Of a stretch of 30,547 nt of DNA, positions 23,273-30,369 are shown one piece after another. The DNA is from CTSOIL-112 sp049291875 (GTDB taxonomy: Bacteria > Pseudomonadota > Gammaproteobacteria > Burkholderiales > Burkholderiaceae): positions 1-30,547 of the forward strand of contig JBATQE010000056.1 in the NCBI GenBank assembly GCA_049291875.1. Direction: 5' to 3'. Position numbers and translations under genes: made by a program. The notes beneath the pieces were generated by a model. The model did no database searches, was not told the DNA's origin, and saw only the letters and a list, made by a program, of their open reading frames with translations. Within the stretch, counting starts at the first letter, position 1. Every line of letters begins with the position of its first letter.

Positions 23273-24133
23273 ATGAGCGATTTCGCTGTTTCTCCAATTG
23301 CAATTGATGTCATCACATTGTTTCCCGAAATGTTTCAGGCATTGGTGGCACAAGGCGTGGTGCGTCGCGCATTTGATTCGGGAAAAGTGGATTTTAATCT
23401 GATTAATCCGCGTGAATTTGCCAGTAACGCCTATAAAACTGTTGACGATCGTCCGTACGGCGGTGGCCCGGGTATGGTGATGATGGCGCCGCCGTTGGCG
23501 CAGGCCATTCGCGCGGCGCGTGCTCGCCAAATGGAGCGGGGGTTTTCACCGTTTGTGGTTTTTATGTCGCCGCAGGGTGAGACGCTGACGCAAGCGTGGA
23601 TTCATCAGCAATTAGCGCTGATCCAGCCTAAAACAGGGCATTATCCAGATGAATCGGAAACTCCGGTTGTAGCACGCGGCCTGATTGTTTTGTGCGGGCG
23701 TTACGAAGCGATTGACGAGCGCTTGTTTGATTTGGGATTGATTGATGCGGAGCTGAGCGTTGGCGATGTAGTGCTCTCGGGTGGCGAATTGGCCGCGATG
23801 GTGATGCTGGATGCCTTGTTGCGCTGCGTGCCGGGCGTATTGAATGATGATTTGTCGGCGGTGCAGGATTCTTTTTCGGACGCTTTGGATGGGCTTTTAG
23901 ACTGTCCACATTACACGCGACCAGAAATTTTTGAAAATATCGCTGTTCCTCCTGTTCTTTTATCGGGAGATCATGCTAAAATAACAAGTTATCGTCGTCA
24001 GCAGGCGCTGCGTCAAACGTGGCGCAAGCGGCCGGATTTGATTGATCGGGCGCGTGAGCGAGGTTTGCTCAGTGTTGAGGACGAAGCGTTTTTGGGGCAC
24101 TTGATGAATGTTGGTGGTTCTGCTGCTACATGA
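23273..24133 (+). CDS. trmD: tRNA (guanine-37-N1)-methyltransferase
   Basis: This 286-residue SPOUT methyltransferase makes m1G37 in tRNAs reading codons that start with C (and some others), which prevents frameshifting. Motifs TVDDRPYGGGPGMVMMAPPL, SVGDVVLSGGELAAM and LLDCPHYTRPEIF identify it. It is about 30 residues longer than E. coli TrmD. Part of the difference is an insertion at about residues 118-133 (QPKTGHYPDESETPVV) just before the SAM-binding knot. The usual GRYEGIDER reads GRYEAIDER (Ala146). The 101-base gap to rimM is larger than usual and no good ribosome binding site precedes the ATG. Confidence 0.95.
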   Translation: MSDFAVSPIAIDVITLFPEMFQALVAQGVVRRAFDSGKVDFNLINPREFASNAYKTVDDRPYGGGPGMVMMAPPLAQAIRAARARQMERGFSPFVVFMSPQGETLTQAWIHQQLALIQPKTGHYPDESETPVVARGLIVLCGRYEAIDERLFDLGLIDAELSVGDVVLSGGELAAMVMLDALLRCVPGVLNDDLSAVQDSFSDALDGLLDCPHYTRPEIFENIAVPPVLLSGDHAKITSYRRQQALRQTWRKRPDLIDRARERGLLSVEDEAFLGHLMNVGGSAAT

Positions 24134-24287
24134 GTTGGTGTTGCCGATTGGGGTTTGGGCTTAGCTTGTATCAATGCCCAAACAGTGTAAATGTGTGGTG
24201 TGTTGGGCTGTGTGCTCATGCATCATCGCCATCCTCTGGTCATCTATAATAAAAACCGATGGCAAACGATGGATTTGGAGTAAATAA

Positions 24288-24665
24288 ATGAACTTGATTC
24301 AAATTTTAGAGCAAGAAGAAATTGCTCGCTTGGGTAAAACCATCCCTGAATTCGCACCTGGTGATACCGTGGTGGTCAGCGTTAATGTAGTTGAGGGCAC
24401 GCGTAAACGTGTTCAGGCTTATGAAGGTGTTGTGATTGCAAAACGCAATCGCGGTTTGAATTCATCTTTCATCGTGCGTAAAATTTCATCAGGCGTGGGC
24501 GTAGAGCGTACATTCCAATTGTACTCACCAACCATCGCTGGTATCGAAGTAAAACGTCGCGGTGATGTGCGTCGTGCTAAGCTGTACTACTTGCGTGATC
24601 GCTCTGGTAAATCGGCTCGTATTAAAGAAAAATTGCCTGCGCGCAAAGCTGCGGCAGCGAAATAA
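24288..24665 (+). CDS. rplS: 50S ribosomal protein L19
   Basis: This 125-residue protein begins MNLIQILEQEEIARLGKTIPEFAPGDTV and contains VRKISSGVGVERTFQLYSPTIAGIEVKRRGDVRRAKLYYLR, an unmistakable L19, located at the subunit interface. The ATG is preceded by TTGGAGTAAATA. A -10-like TATAAT sits at 24245-24250 in the 154-base gap after trmD, so it may have its own promoter. Confidence 0.98.
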   Translation: MNLIQILEQEEIARLGKTIPEFAPGDTVVVSVNVVEGTRKRVQAYEGVVIAKRNRGLNSSFIVRKISSGVGVERTFQLYSPTIAGIEVKRRGDVRRAKLYYLRDRSGKSARIKEKLPARKAAAAK

Positions 24666-24690
24666 TCGAGTATACGATTTGATCAGCATG

Positions 24691-24721
24691 AAAACGCGAA
24701 CCTGTATGGTTCGCGTTTTTT
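24691..24721 (+). terminator. Terminator after rplS
   Basis: AACGCGAACC and GGTTCGCGTT form a 10-base-pair stem with loop TGTAT, followed by T residues. It closes the rpsP-rimM-trmD-rplS transcription unit. Confidence 0.9.
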
Positions 24722-24752
24722 ATTGCCTGTATTTGGGCTACAATGCCGGATC

Positions 24753-25481
24753 ATGACACAAACCCCACCGCTCATCATCAATCCACGTGAAGTCCCCAGT
24801 GTGCCGTGGCTGGAGGCGGGCATTGCTGTGCCTGCGTTCTCTACGTTTCCCGACTGGCCGGTTGATCAGTGGCTCAATTTAACGGAGCAGCGCATTCAGT
24901 CGGCATTACATGGAGCTGATCAGGTTACGCATTTATGGACGCATGATCTGGTGTTTGAGCGCCCATTGATGCCTGCTGCGGTATTGGTTTTATTGGTTGC
25001 TTCCGATACGGGGTATCAGGTGGTATTAACCACGCGCGCGCAACATTTACGTCATCATCCGGGGCAGGTTAGCTTTGTGGGTGGTCGTTTGGAGGGGCGG
25101 GAAACCGTTGAAGAGGCGGCATTGCGTGAGGCGTTTGAAGAAATTCATTTGGACATTGAGCGTGTGAATGTGTTGGGTGTACTGCCGAATTATCAAACCA
25201 TTTCGGGTTTTTCCGTGACGCCAGTAGTCGCGGTCATGACGGAGTCGGCTTGGCGTGAGCAAAACATCCGAGTGGATGAGCGCGAAGTGGATCGGGTGTT
25301 TTTGGCACCTTTGCATCGTGTGTTTGATCGAAATGCCATGCGCGTGCATACGTTTGAATACGCGGGATTCACGCGGCAGTTTTTGAGTGTGACGCACGAT
25401 GAGTTTTTCATCTGGGGGGCGAGTATGGCAATGCTGCATAATTTTGATTTGATTTTACGGGCACAGTGGAATCGTGACTAA
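24753..25481 (+). CDS. NUDIX hydrolase, CoA pyrophosphatase (NudL) type
   Basis: This 242-residue NUDIX enzyme probably splits CoA or its derivatives into phosphopantetheine and adenosine 3',5'-bisphosphate. The CoA-specific motif upstream of the box is present (LTTRAQHLRHHPGQVSF). The Nudix box is GRLEGRE-x7-REAFEE, with the usual Gly after EE-x replaced by His132 (EEIHLD). The start at 24753 is preferred (CCGGA just upstream) over a TTG at 24723. An N-terminal region of about 80 residues precedes the catalytic domain. It sits just after the rplS terminator, a place where CoA pyrophosphatase genes occur in Burkholderiales. Confidence 0.88.
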   Translation: MTQTPPLIINPREVPSVPWLEAGIAVPAFSTFPDWPVDQWLNLTEQRIQSALHGADQVTHLWTHDLVFERPLMPAAVLVLLVASDTGYQVVLTTRAQHLRHHPGQVSFVGGRLEGRETVEEAALREAFEEIHLDIERVNVLGVLPNYQTISGFSVTPVVAVMTESAWREQNIRVDEREVDRVFLAPLHRVFDRNAMRVHTFEYAGFTRQFLSVTHDEFFIWGASMAMLHNFDLILRAQWNRD

Positions 25482-25579
25482 GCCTATGCGTGTGGAGTTT
25501 GGATTTATGCACGCTCGTTCATCTTAGTTTTTGAGTTTACGCTACAATGATAACGTTATTTTAAAGGCGTTTTCATGGG

Positions 25580-25604
25580 CTTTTCAGCGGGTTTTTCTGA
25601 AAAG
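25580..25604. repeat. Inverted repeat in the leader of the CobD/CbiB-like gene
   Basis: CTTTTCAG (25580-25587) and CTGAAAAG (25597-25604) form a perfect 8-base stem around CGGGTTTTT. There is no T run after it. It lies in the 180-base gap before the membrane protein gene, which also holds the palindrome ATAACGTTAT just upstream. Confidence 0.4.
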
Positions 25605-25661
25605 TGGATTGAATTAAGGCGAGAGAGATAAAAGAGACAAAAAAGATATAAGGAAACCGAT

Positions 25662-26705
25662 ATGAGTTTGATCGCAATTTTGGGTGCGTTGTTTTTAGAG
25701 CAGATTTTTCCGTTGGCGAGCTATTCCAAGCTGCGGGAAGTGCTGCGCAATGCGATTGATTATATTGAGCGGGCGCTCTCGATGGATCAAGCCAAACCGT
25801 GGCAAACATTTTGGTTCATTACTCTGGTGGGCGCGTTGATTGCCGGTTTGCTCAATTATGCGTTGGATACGACCAATCAAATGTTGGGTTTGATCTTCAC
25901 CATCGCCGTCTTATATTTGACTTTGGGTATCCGTCAATTCAGTCACTATTATAGCAAAATTCGTGAGGCGCTGACGGCGAAAGACGACGGGCAAGCGCGT
26001 ACCGCTTTAGCCGAATGGCTGCGCGAAGAAGCGGAATTGACTGGATATCGTGGCAGCGTGCAGGTTGCGCAATTGACCGAAGTGCAGGTGATTCGCCAGG
26101 CCTTGGAAATGGCGATTTTGTCCAGCTTGCGTTATGTGTTTGCAGGACTGTTTTGGTACTTACTTTTTGTGCCGTTTAAAATTGGTTTGGCGGGGATTGT
26201 ATTTTATCGTTTGGCCGATTTGCTGGCGCGTCGTTGGCATTTGCGTGCCGAAGGCAAAGATGATGCGTACACCCGCTATGCACGCAAAATGATGGGCTGG
26301 ATCGAATTTTTGCCCGCGCGTTTTGCGGCGGTGGTTTTCGCCGTGGTGGGTAATTTTGAAGAAGCGCTCCACTCATGGCGCACTCAGGCGGCCAGTTTGC
26401 GCCAGTTGGGCGAATCAGACGCTGCCTCGGTGATTTTGACCGCAGGCGCCGGAGCTTTGGGCGTGACTTTGCGCGAAGGCATTGGCCAACGTACACAGGA
26501 TATGATGGATGAGCATGAGCTCGCGCTGTATAACGAGGATGCGATGTCTAAAACGCAAGAGACCACCCAATCCGCTGGTCAAATCGGTAATGGACCTGCG
26601 CCGGATGTGCGCACGCTCAACAGTGGCGTGGGTATGTTTTGGCGGGCGATGATTTTCGTACTGTTCCTCTTGCTCATGCTCACATTGAGCAAAATTCTGG
26701 GGTAA
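25662..26705 (+). CDS. CobD/CbiB family membrane protein, role unclear
   Basis: This 347-residue integral membrane protein is of the CobD/CbiB group, found in many betaproteobacteria at this location. Recognisable stretches are FLEQIFPLAS at the start, LREEAELTGYRGSVQVAQLTEVQVIRQALE and SLRYVFAGLFWYLLFVPFKIGLAGIVFYRLADLL. Hydrophobic segments lie near 50-100, 155-185 and at the C-terminus (WRAMIFVLFLLLMLTLSKIL). CbiB proper joins aminopropanol to cobyrinate in cobalamin synthesis; no cobalamin gene is nearby and the protein may instead resemble AmpE. AAGGAAACC precedes the ATG. Family placement fair; function unknown. Confidence 0.78.
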   Translation: MSLIAILGALFLEQIFPLASYSKLREVLRNAIDYIERALSMDQAKPWQTFWFITLVGALIAGLLNYALDTTNQMLGLIFTIAVLYLTLGIRQFSHYYSKIREALTAKDDGQARTALAEWLREEAELTGYRGSVQVAQLTEVQVIRQALEMAILSSLRYVFAGLFWYLLFVPFKIGLAGIVFYRLADLLARRWHLRAEGKDDAYTRYARKMMGWIEFLPARFAAVVFAVVGNFEEALHSWRTQAASLRQLGESDAASVILTAGAGALGVTLREGIGQRTQDMMDEHELALYNEDAMSKTQETTQSAGQIGNGPAPDVRTLNSGVGMFWRAMIFVLFLLLMLTLSKILG

Positions 26706-26767
26706 TCGCAAAAACGAGCAAAGCGTTCGATTTTCGCGCGAAAGCACGCGTTTTTCTGCGAATAAAC

Positions 26768-26796
26768 TTGTGAAAAAAGCCGATATTGCTTATAAT
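26768..26796 (+). promoter_or_regulatory. rpsO: Sigma-70 promoter of rpsO
   Basis: TTGTGA (26768-26773) and a perfect TATAAT (26791-26796) are 17 bases apart, ideal spacing. Transcription would start around 26803, giving a leader of about 65 bases. Confidence 0.7.
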
Positions 26797-26803
26797 ACCA
26801 GTT

Positions 26804-26846
26804 GCTCATTTTGAGCGCACGGCGCGCTGTTAGACCAGCGTGACCG
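26804..26846 (+). promoter_or_regulatory. Structured leader of rpsO
   Basis: GCTCA-TTT-TGAGC (26804-26816) is followed by CGGCGCGCTG pairing with CAGCGTG-A-CCG (26820-26829/26836-26846; loop TTAGAC, one G-U, one bulge). The ribosome binding site TAAGGA follows. S15 represses its own synthesis through a leader structure in several bacteria, and this is a candidate for the same role. Confidence 0.45.
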
Positions 26847-26869
26847 CAAGTTAACTTTAAGGATATCAA

Positions 26870-27136
26870 ATGTCTATTACTGCACAAAAAGCCGAAGTTG
26901 TGGCGAAATTCCAGCGTGCGGCTGGCGATACCGGTTCTCCGGAAGTTCAAGTGGCGTTGTTGACTGCTCGTATCAATGATTTGACTGAGCATTTCAAAGC
27001 ACACAAAAAAGATCACCACTCACGTCGTGGTTTGTTGAAAATGGTGAGCCGTCGTCGTAAATTGCTCGACTATTTGAAACGCAAAGACGCTGATGCGTAC
27101 CGTTCGCTGATTGAGCGTCTGGGCTTGCGTAAATAA
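26870..27136 (+). CDS. rpsO: 30S ribosomal protein S15
   Basis: This 88-residue protein binds the central domain of 16S rRNA and forms a subunit bridge. It is identified by GDTGSPEVQVALLTARINDLTEHFK and HHSRRGLLKMVSRRRKLLDYL. TAAGGATATCAA precedes the ATG. pnp follows at 224 bases, the standard rpsO-pnp pair, separated by a terminator-like hairpin. Confidence 0.98.
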   Translation: MSITAQKAEVVAKFQRAAGDTGSPEVQVALLTARINDLTEHFKAHKKDHHSRRGLLKMVSRRRKLLDYLKRKDADAYRSLIERLGLRK

Positions 27137-27144
27137 TGAATGTC

Positions 27145-27176
27145 AAATGCCTGTATCGCTCGATGCAGGCATTTTT
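27145..27176 (+). terminator. Terminator-like hairpin after rpsO
   Basis: AAATGCCTG and CAGGCATTT flank TATCGCTCGATG, with five T at the end of the stem. It probably ends some rpsO transcripts while allowing read-through into pnp, as in E. coli. Confidence 0.8.
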
Positions 27177-27242
27177 ACATGAGATTTGTTGGATCAAATT
27201 GAATTGATTCGATTCGAATGAGTTTTTTAACCGGATGGGTTT

Positions 27243-27323
27243 ATAACAGGTGTTATTCCAAGAGTGTGTTTAAGTTGATGTGTTCTCAAACACGATAAAT
27301 ATACCGCGCACATTGTTGGAATA
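27243..27323 (+). promoter_or_regulatory. Nested inverted repeats in the pnp leader
   Basis: TATTCCAA (27254-27261) pairs with TTGGAATA (27316-27323), and inside it GTGTTT (27266-27271) pairs with AAACAC (27288-27293). ATAACA-GG-TGTTAT (27243-27256) overlaps the first arm and could compete with it. In E. coli the pnp leader is cut by RNase III and used by PNPase to repress itself; this is a plausible counterpart. Confidence 0.4.
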
Positions 27324-27359
27324 GCATGTTAGAGCCATCCATTTTGATAAGGATATGAC

Positions 27360-29555
27360 ATGAGCATGTTTAATAAAGTCACCAAAACTTTCCAATACGG
27401 TCAACACACCGTCACGATGGAAACGGGTCGCATCGCGCGTCAAGCGTCAGGCGCGGTATTACTGAATATGGACGACACCGTGGTTTTGGCCACTGTGGTT
27501 GCTAAAGAGCAAGCCAAAGCAGGGCAAGACTTCTTCCCATTGACCGTGGACTACATTGAGAAAGTTTACTCAGCAGGTCGCATTCCCGGCGGTTTTTTCC
27601 GTCGTGAAGGTCGTCCGTCTGAAAATGAAACTTTGGTCAGCCGTTTGATCGATCGTCCATTGCGTCCGTTGTTTCCAGAAGGTTTTTACAACGAAATTCA
27701 AGTCGTGGTGCAGGTTTTATCATCTAACCCAGAAGTGAATCCAGACATTCCTGCGTTGCTTGCATCGTCTGCGGCGATGGCAATCTCCGGCGTACCGTTT
27801 GCCGGTCCAGTGGGCGCGGCACGTGTGGGCTATATTGATGGTCAATACGTGTTGAACCCAACGTTTAGCCAACTCGAAAAATCACGCATGGATTTGGTCG
27901 TTGCGGGTACTGAAGCAGCTGTATTGATGGTTGAATCCGAAGCACAACAATTGCCAGAAGAGGTTATGCTCGGCGCTGTGGTGTATGGTCATGAACAAAT
28001 GCAAGCCGCAATTGACGCGATCTACGACTTGGTTCGCGATGGCGGTAAACCTGAATGGAATTGGACTGCGCCTGCGAAAAACGATGCTTTGATTGCCAAA
28101 ATTGAAGAAATCGCTGGTGCCGACGTGCAAGCCGCTTATCAAATCCGTGAAAAACAATTGCGTACCACCGCTTTGCGCGACGTTTCTGCGAAAACTCTGG
28201 CCGCTTTGGCTGAGGCAGGTGTAGAGGCCGATGAAGTGGAAGTGGGCAACATCCTGTTTGACCTCGAAGCCAAAGTGGTTCGCTCAGAAATTCTGAATGG
28301 CAAACCGCGCATTGACGGTCGTGACACGCGCACTGTGCGTCCGATCGAAATCGATTTGAGCGTATTGCCGCGCACACATGGCTCGGCACTGTTTACCCGT
28401 GGTGAAACCCAAGGTTTGGTGGTTGCGACTTTAGGCACTAAAACCGACGAACAAATCATCGATGCGTTGCAAGGCGAATCACGCGACCGCTTCATGTTGC
28501 ACTACAACATGCCTCCATTCGCAACGGGTGAAACTGGTCGTGTGGGCTCACCGAAACGTCGTGAAATCGGTCATGGTCGTTTGGCCAAACGTGCCTTGAT
28601 TGCGTGCTTGCCAAGCGCAGAAGAATTCCCATATACCGTACGCGTGGTATCGGAAATTACTGAGTCCAATGGTTCATCGTCGATGGCATCTGTTTGTGGT
28701 GGCTGTTTGGCGTTGATGGATGCGGGTGTACCCATGAAAGCTCATGTGGCGGGTATTGCTATGGGCTTGATCAAAGACGGTGGTAAATTCGCTGTATTGA
28801 CTGATATTTTGGGTGATGAAGATCACTTGGGCGATATGGACTTTAAAGTGGCGGGTACTGCGATTGGCATCACCGCTTTGCAAATGGACATCAAAATCCA
28901 AGGTATCACTAAAGAAATCATGCAAGTCGCATTGGCGCAAGCCAAAGAGGGTCGTATGCACATCCTCGGCAAAATGCAAACCGCGATCAGCGGCGGTCGT
29001 GAAGAAATGTCGACTTTCGCACCGCGTCTGTACACCATGAAAATCAATCAAGACAAAATTCGTGATGTGATCGGTAAAGGCGGCGCAACCATTCGCCAAC
29101 TGACTGAAGAAACCGGTACGACGATTGATATTCAAGAAGATGGGACGATCACCATCGCCTCAAATGATGCGGAAAAAGCGGCTGAAGCGCAACGCCGTAT
29201 CACCGAATTGACCGCTGAAATTGAAGTAGGTAAGGTTTACGAAGGCACGGTTCTGAAGTTGTTGGATTTCGGAGCGATTGTTCAAGTTTTCCCGGGTAAA
29301 GATGGCTTGTTGCATATTTCTCAAATTGCACATGAGCGTGTGAATCAAGTATCGGATTATTTGAAAGAGGGACAACAAGTCACCGTTAAGGCCATCGAAA
29401 CCGATGATCGTGGCCGCGTGAAGCTCTCGATGAAAGCGCTGCTGGAAAAACCAGCGCGTGAGCCGCGTGACACCGCTGCCGTAACACCGGCGGTAGCCGC
29501 TGAAGAGGCTGCTGTCGAGCCAAGCAGCGAGATGAAAAACGAAGGTTTTGCATAA
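27360..29555 (+). CDS. pnp: Polynucleotide phosphorylase
   Basis: This 731-residue exoribonuclease degrades RNA 3' to 5' with phosphate and can add tails; it is a degradosome partner. Two RNase PH-type domains make up the first 550 residues (FFRREGRPSENETLVSRLIDR in the first; GSPKRREIGHGRLAKRAL and SSSMASVCGG in the second). They are followed by a KH domain (VIGKGGATIRQLTEETG, about 565-620) and an S1 domain (GKVYEGTVLKLLDFGAIVQV, about 625-695). An acidic Ala/Glu-rich tail ends the protein. AAGGATATGAC precedes the ATG. A second ATG lies two codons in. Confidence 0.98.
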   Translation: MSMFNKVTKTFQYGQHTVTMETGRIARQASGAVLLNMDDTVVLATVVAKEQAKAGQDFFPLTVDYIEKVYSAGRIPGGFFRREGRPSENETLVSRLIDRPLRPLFPEGFYNEIQVVVQVLSSNPEVNPDIPALLASSAAMAISGVPFAGPVGAARVGYIDGQYVLNPTFSQLEKSRMDLVVAGTEAAVLMVESEAQQLPEEVMLGAVVYGHEQMQAAIDAIYDLVRDGGKPEWNWTAPAKNDALIAKIEEIAGADVQAAYQIREKQLRTTALRDVSAKTLAALAEAGVEADEVEVGNILFDLEAKVVRSEILNGKPRIDGRDTRTVRPIEIDLSVLPRTHGSALFTRGETQGLVVATLGTKTDEQIIDALQGESRDRFMLHYNMPPFATGETGRVGSPKRREIGHGRLAKRALIACLPSAEEFPYTVRVVSEITESNGSSSMASVCGGCLALMDAGVPMKAHVAGIAMGLIKDGGKFAVLTDILGDEDHLGDMDFKVAGTAIGITALQMDIKIQGITKEIMQVALAQAKEGRMHILGKMQTAISGGREEMSTFAPRLYTMKINQDKIRDVIGKGGATIRQLTEETGTTIDIQEDGTITIASNDAEKAAEAQRRITELTAEIEVGKVYEGTVLKLLDFGAIVQVFPGKDGLLHISQIAHERVNQVSDYLKEGQQVTVKAIETDDRGRVKLSMKALLEKPAREPRDTAAVTPAVAAEEAAVEPSSEMKNEGFA

Positions 29556-29587
29556 TTCGTTGATGCACTCAAAACCTGTATTAAAAG

Positions 29588-29622
29588 AACCGCCGTTCTC
29601 TGTTTGAGAGCGGCGGTTTTTT
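29588..29622 (+). terminator. Terminator after pnp
   Basis: AACCGCCGTTCTC and GAGAGCGGCGGTT form a 13-base-pair stem (one G-U) with loop TGTTT, followed by a T run. Confidence 0.92.
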
Positions 29623-29641
29623 ATGGTAAATCATAAGCAAT

Positions 29642-29669
29642 CGGCTGGGTCAGATAACGGCTGGGTCAG
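29642..29669. repeat. Direct repeat of CGGCTGGGTCAG
   Basis: Two exact 12-base copies (29642-29653 and 29658-29669) lie with a 16-base period between the pnp terminator and the end of the TetR-type gene. Confidence 0.6.
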
Positions 29670-29676
29670 GATGCGC

Positions 29677-30369
29677 TTATTGATTCGCTGTTTCCTTGCT
29701 GGTCACTGTGGCAAGGGTATTTATGTTTTGTATACCTGTCCATGCAAATTGGCTGATGTGCTGCGCCAATATATCCGGTTGAAATGTTTTCTCACCCCAT
29801 ACGGCAGTGATGGCTTTTCGGTTGACAAGTAGCGGTAGAATGCAAGGTGCGAGCACGCTCAATACGATATGGGGCAATTTTGGATCATCTTCTTTCAGTC
29901 CACTGATTTGGCTGAAAATTTGTCGTAGCACACGACTTTTGGGTACTGTCTGCTGCATGAATATTTCTAAAAAAATATCATTAAAAGCAATGGCTTCTCG
30001 AATATAAAAACGAATGCGCCAGTTTTGATCGCCCAGTTGCGCCAGAATTGCCCGAATGATCAGCTCCAGCTTTCTTTGAGCAGGTAGCGGTGCTTGTGCT
30101 AACTGGTTTAGATCGTCCAAATTGGCCAAATGTTGATGTACATCCAGCAATGTGGCGCGATACAAACCCTCGCGACTGCCAAAATGATAGTTAACTGCAG
30201 CTATATTGACCTGAGCAGTTTCACAAATCATCTTGCTGGTAACTGATTCGAAGCCATGAGTAGCAAACAAACGTCCGGCTACCTCGATTAAATGAGATCG
30301 TGTGTCATCACCATCCGCGCGCGGACTGCGTGGATGTGCGTAGGAAGTTTTTTGTTTAGGTATATCCAT
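29677..30369 (-). CDS. TetR/AcrR family regulator, CerR-like
   Basis: This 230-residue repressor-type regulator has an N-terminal TetR helix-turn-helix (about 25-70: LIEVAGRLFATHGFESVTSKMICETAQVNIAAVNYHFGSREGLY). Its C-terminal ligand-binding domain is of the DUF1956/CerR kind (ILAQLGDQNWRIRFYIREAI, FLEIFMQQTVPKSRVLRQIF). Such proteins commonly control efflux pumps. The start at 30369 (MDIPKQKTSYAHP) is chosen because the longer frame to 30468 adds a hydrophobic stretch with no family support; the ribosome binding site (TTGGAAT) is weak. It is convergent with pnp. Its target, if divergent, is beyond the right edge. Confidence 0.85.
   Translation of the reverse strand: MDIPKQKTSYAHPRSPRADGDDTRSHLIEVAGRLFATHGFESVTSKMICETAQVNIAAVNYHFGSREGLYRATLLDVHQHLANLDDLNQLAQAPLPAQRKLELIIRAILAQLGDQNWRIRFYIREAIAFNDIFLEIFMQQTVPKSRVLRQIFSQISGLKEDDPKLPHIVLSVLAPCILPLLVNRKAITAVWGEKTFQPDILAQHISQFAWTGIQNINTLATVTSKETANQ

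Noticed and set aside
26731..26755. Possible terminator CGCG...CGCG plus T run after the CobD/CbiB-like gene
   Set aside because: The stem is only four pairs with mismatches beyond it; it may be real but cannot be supported by eye.
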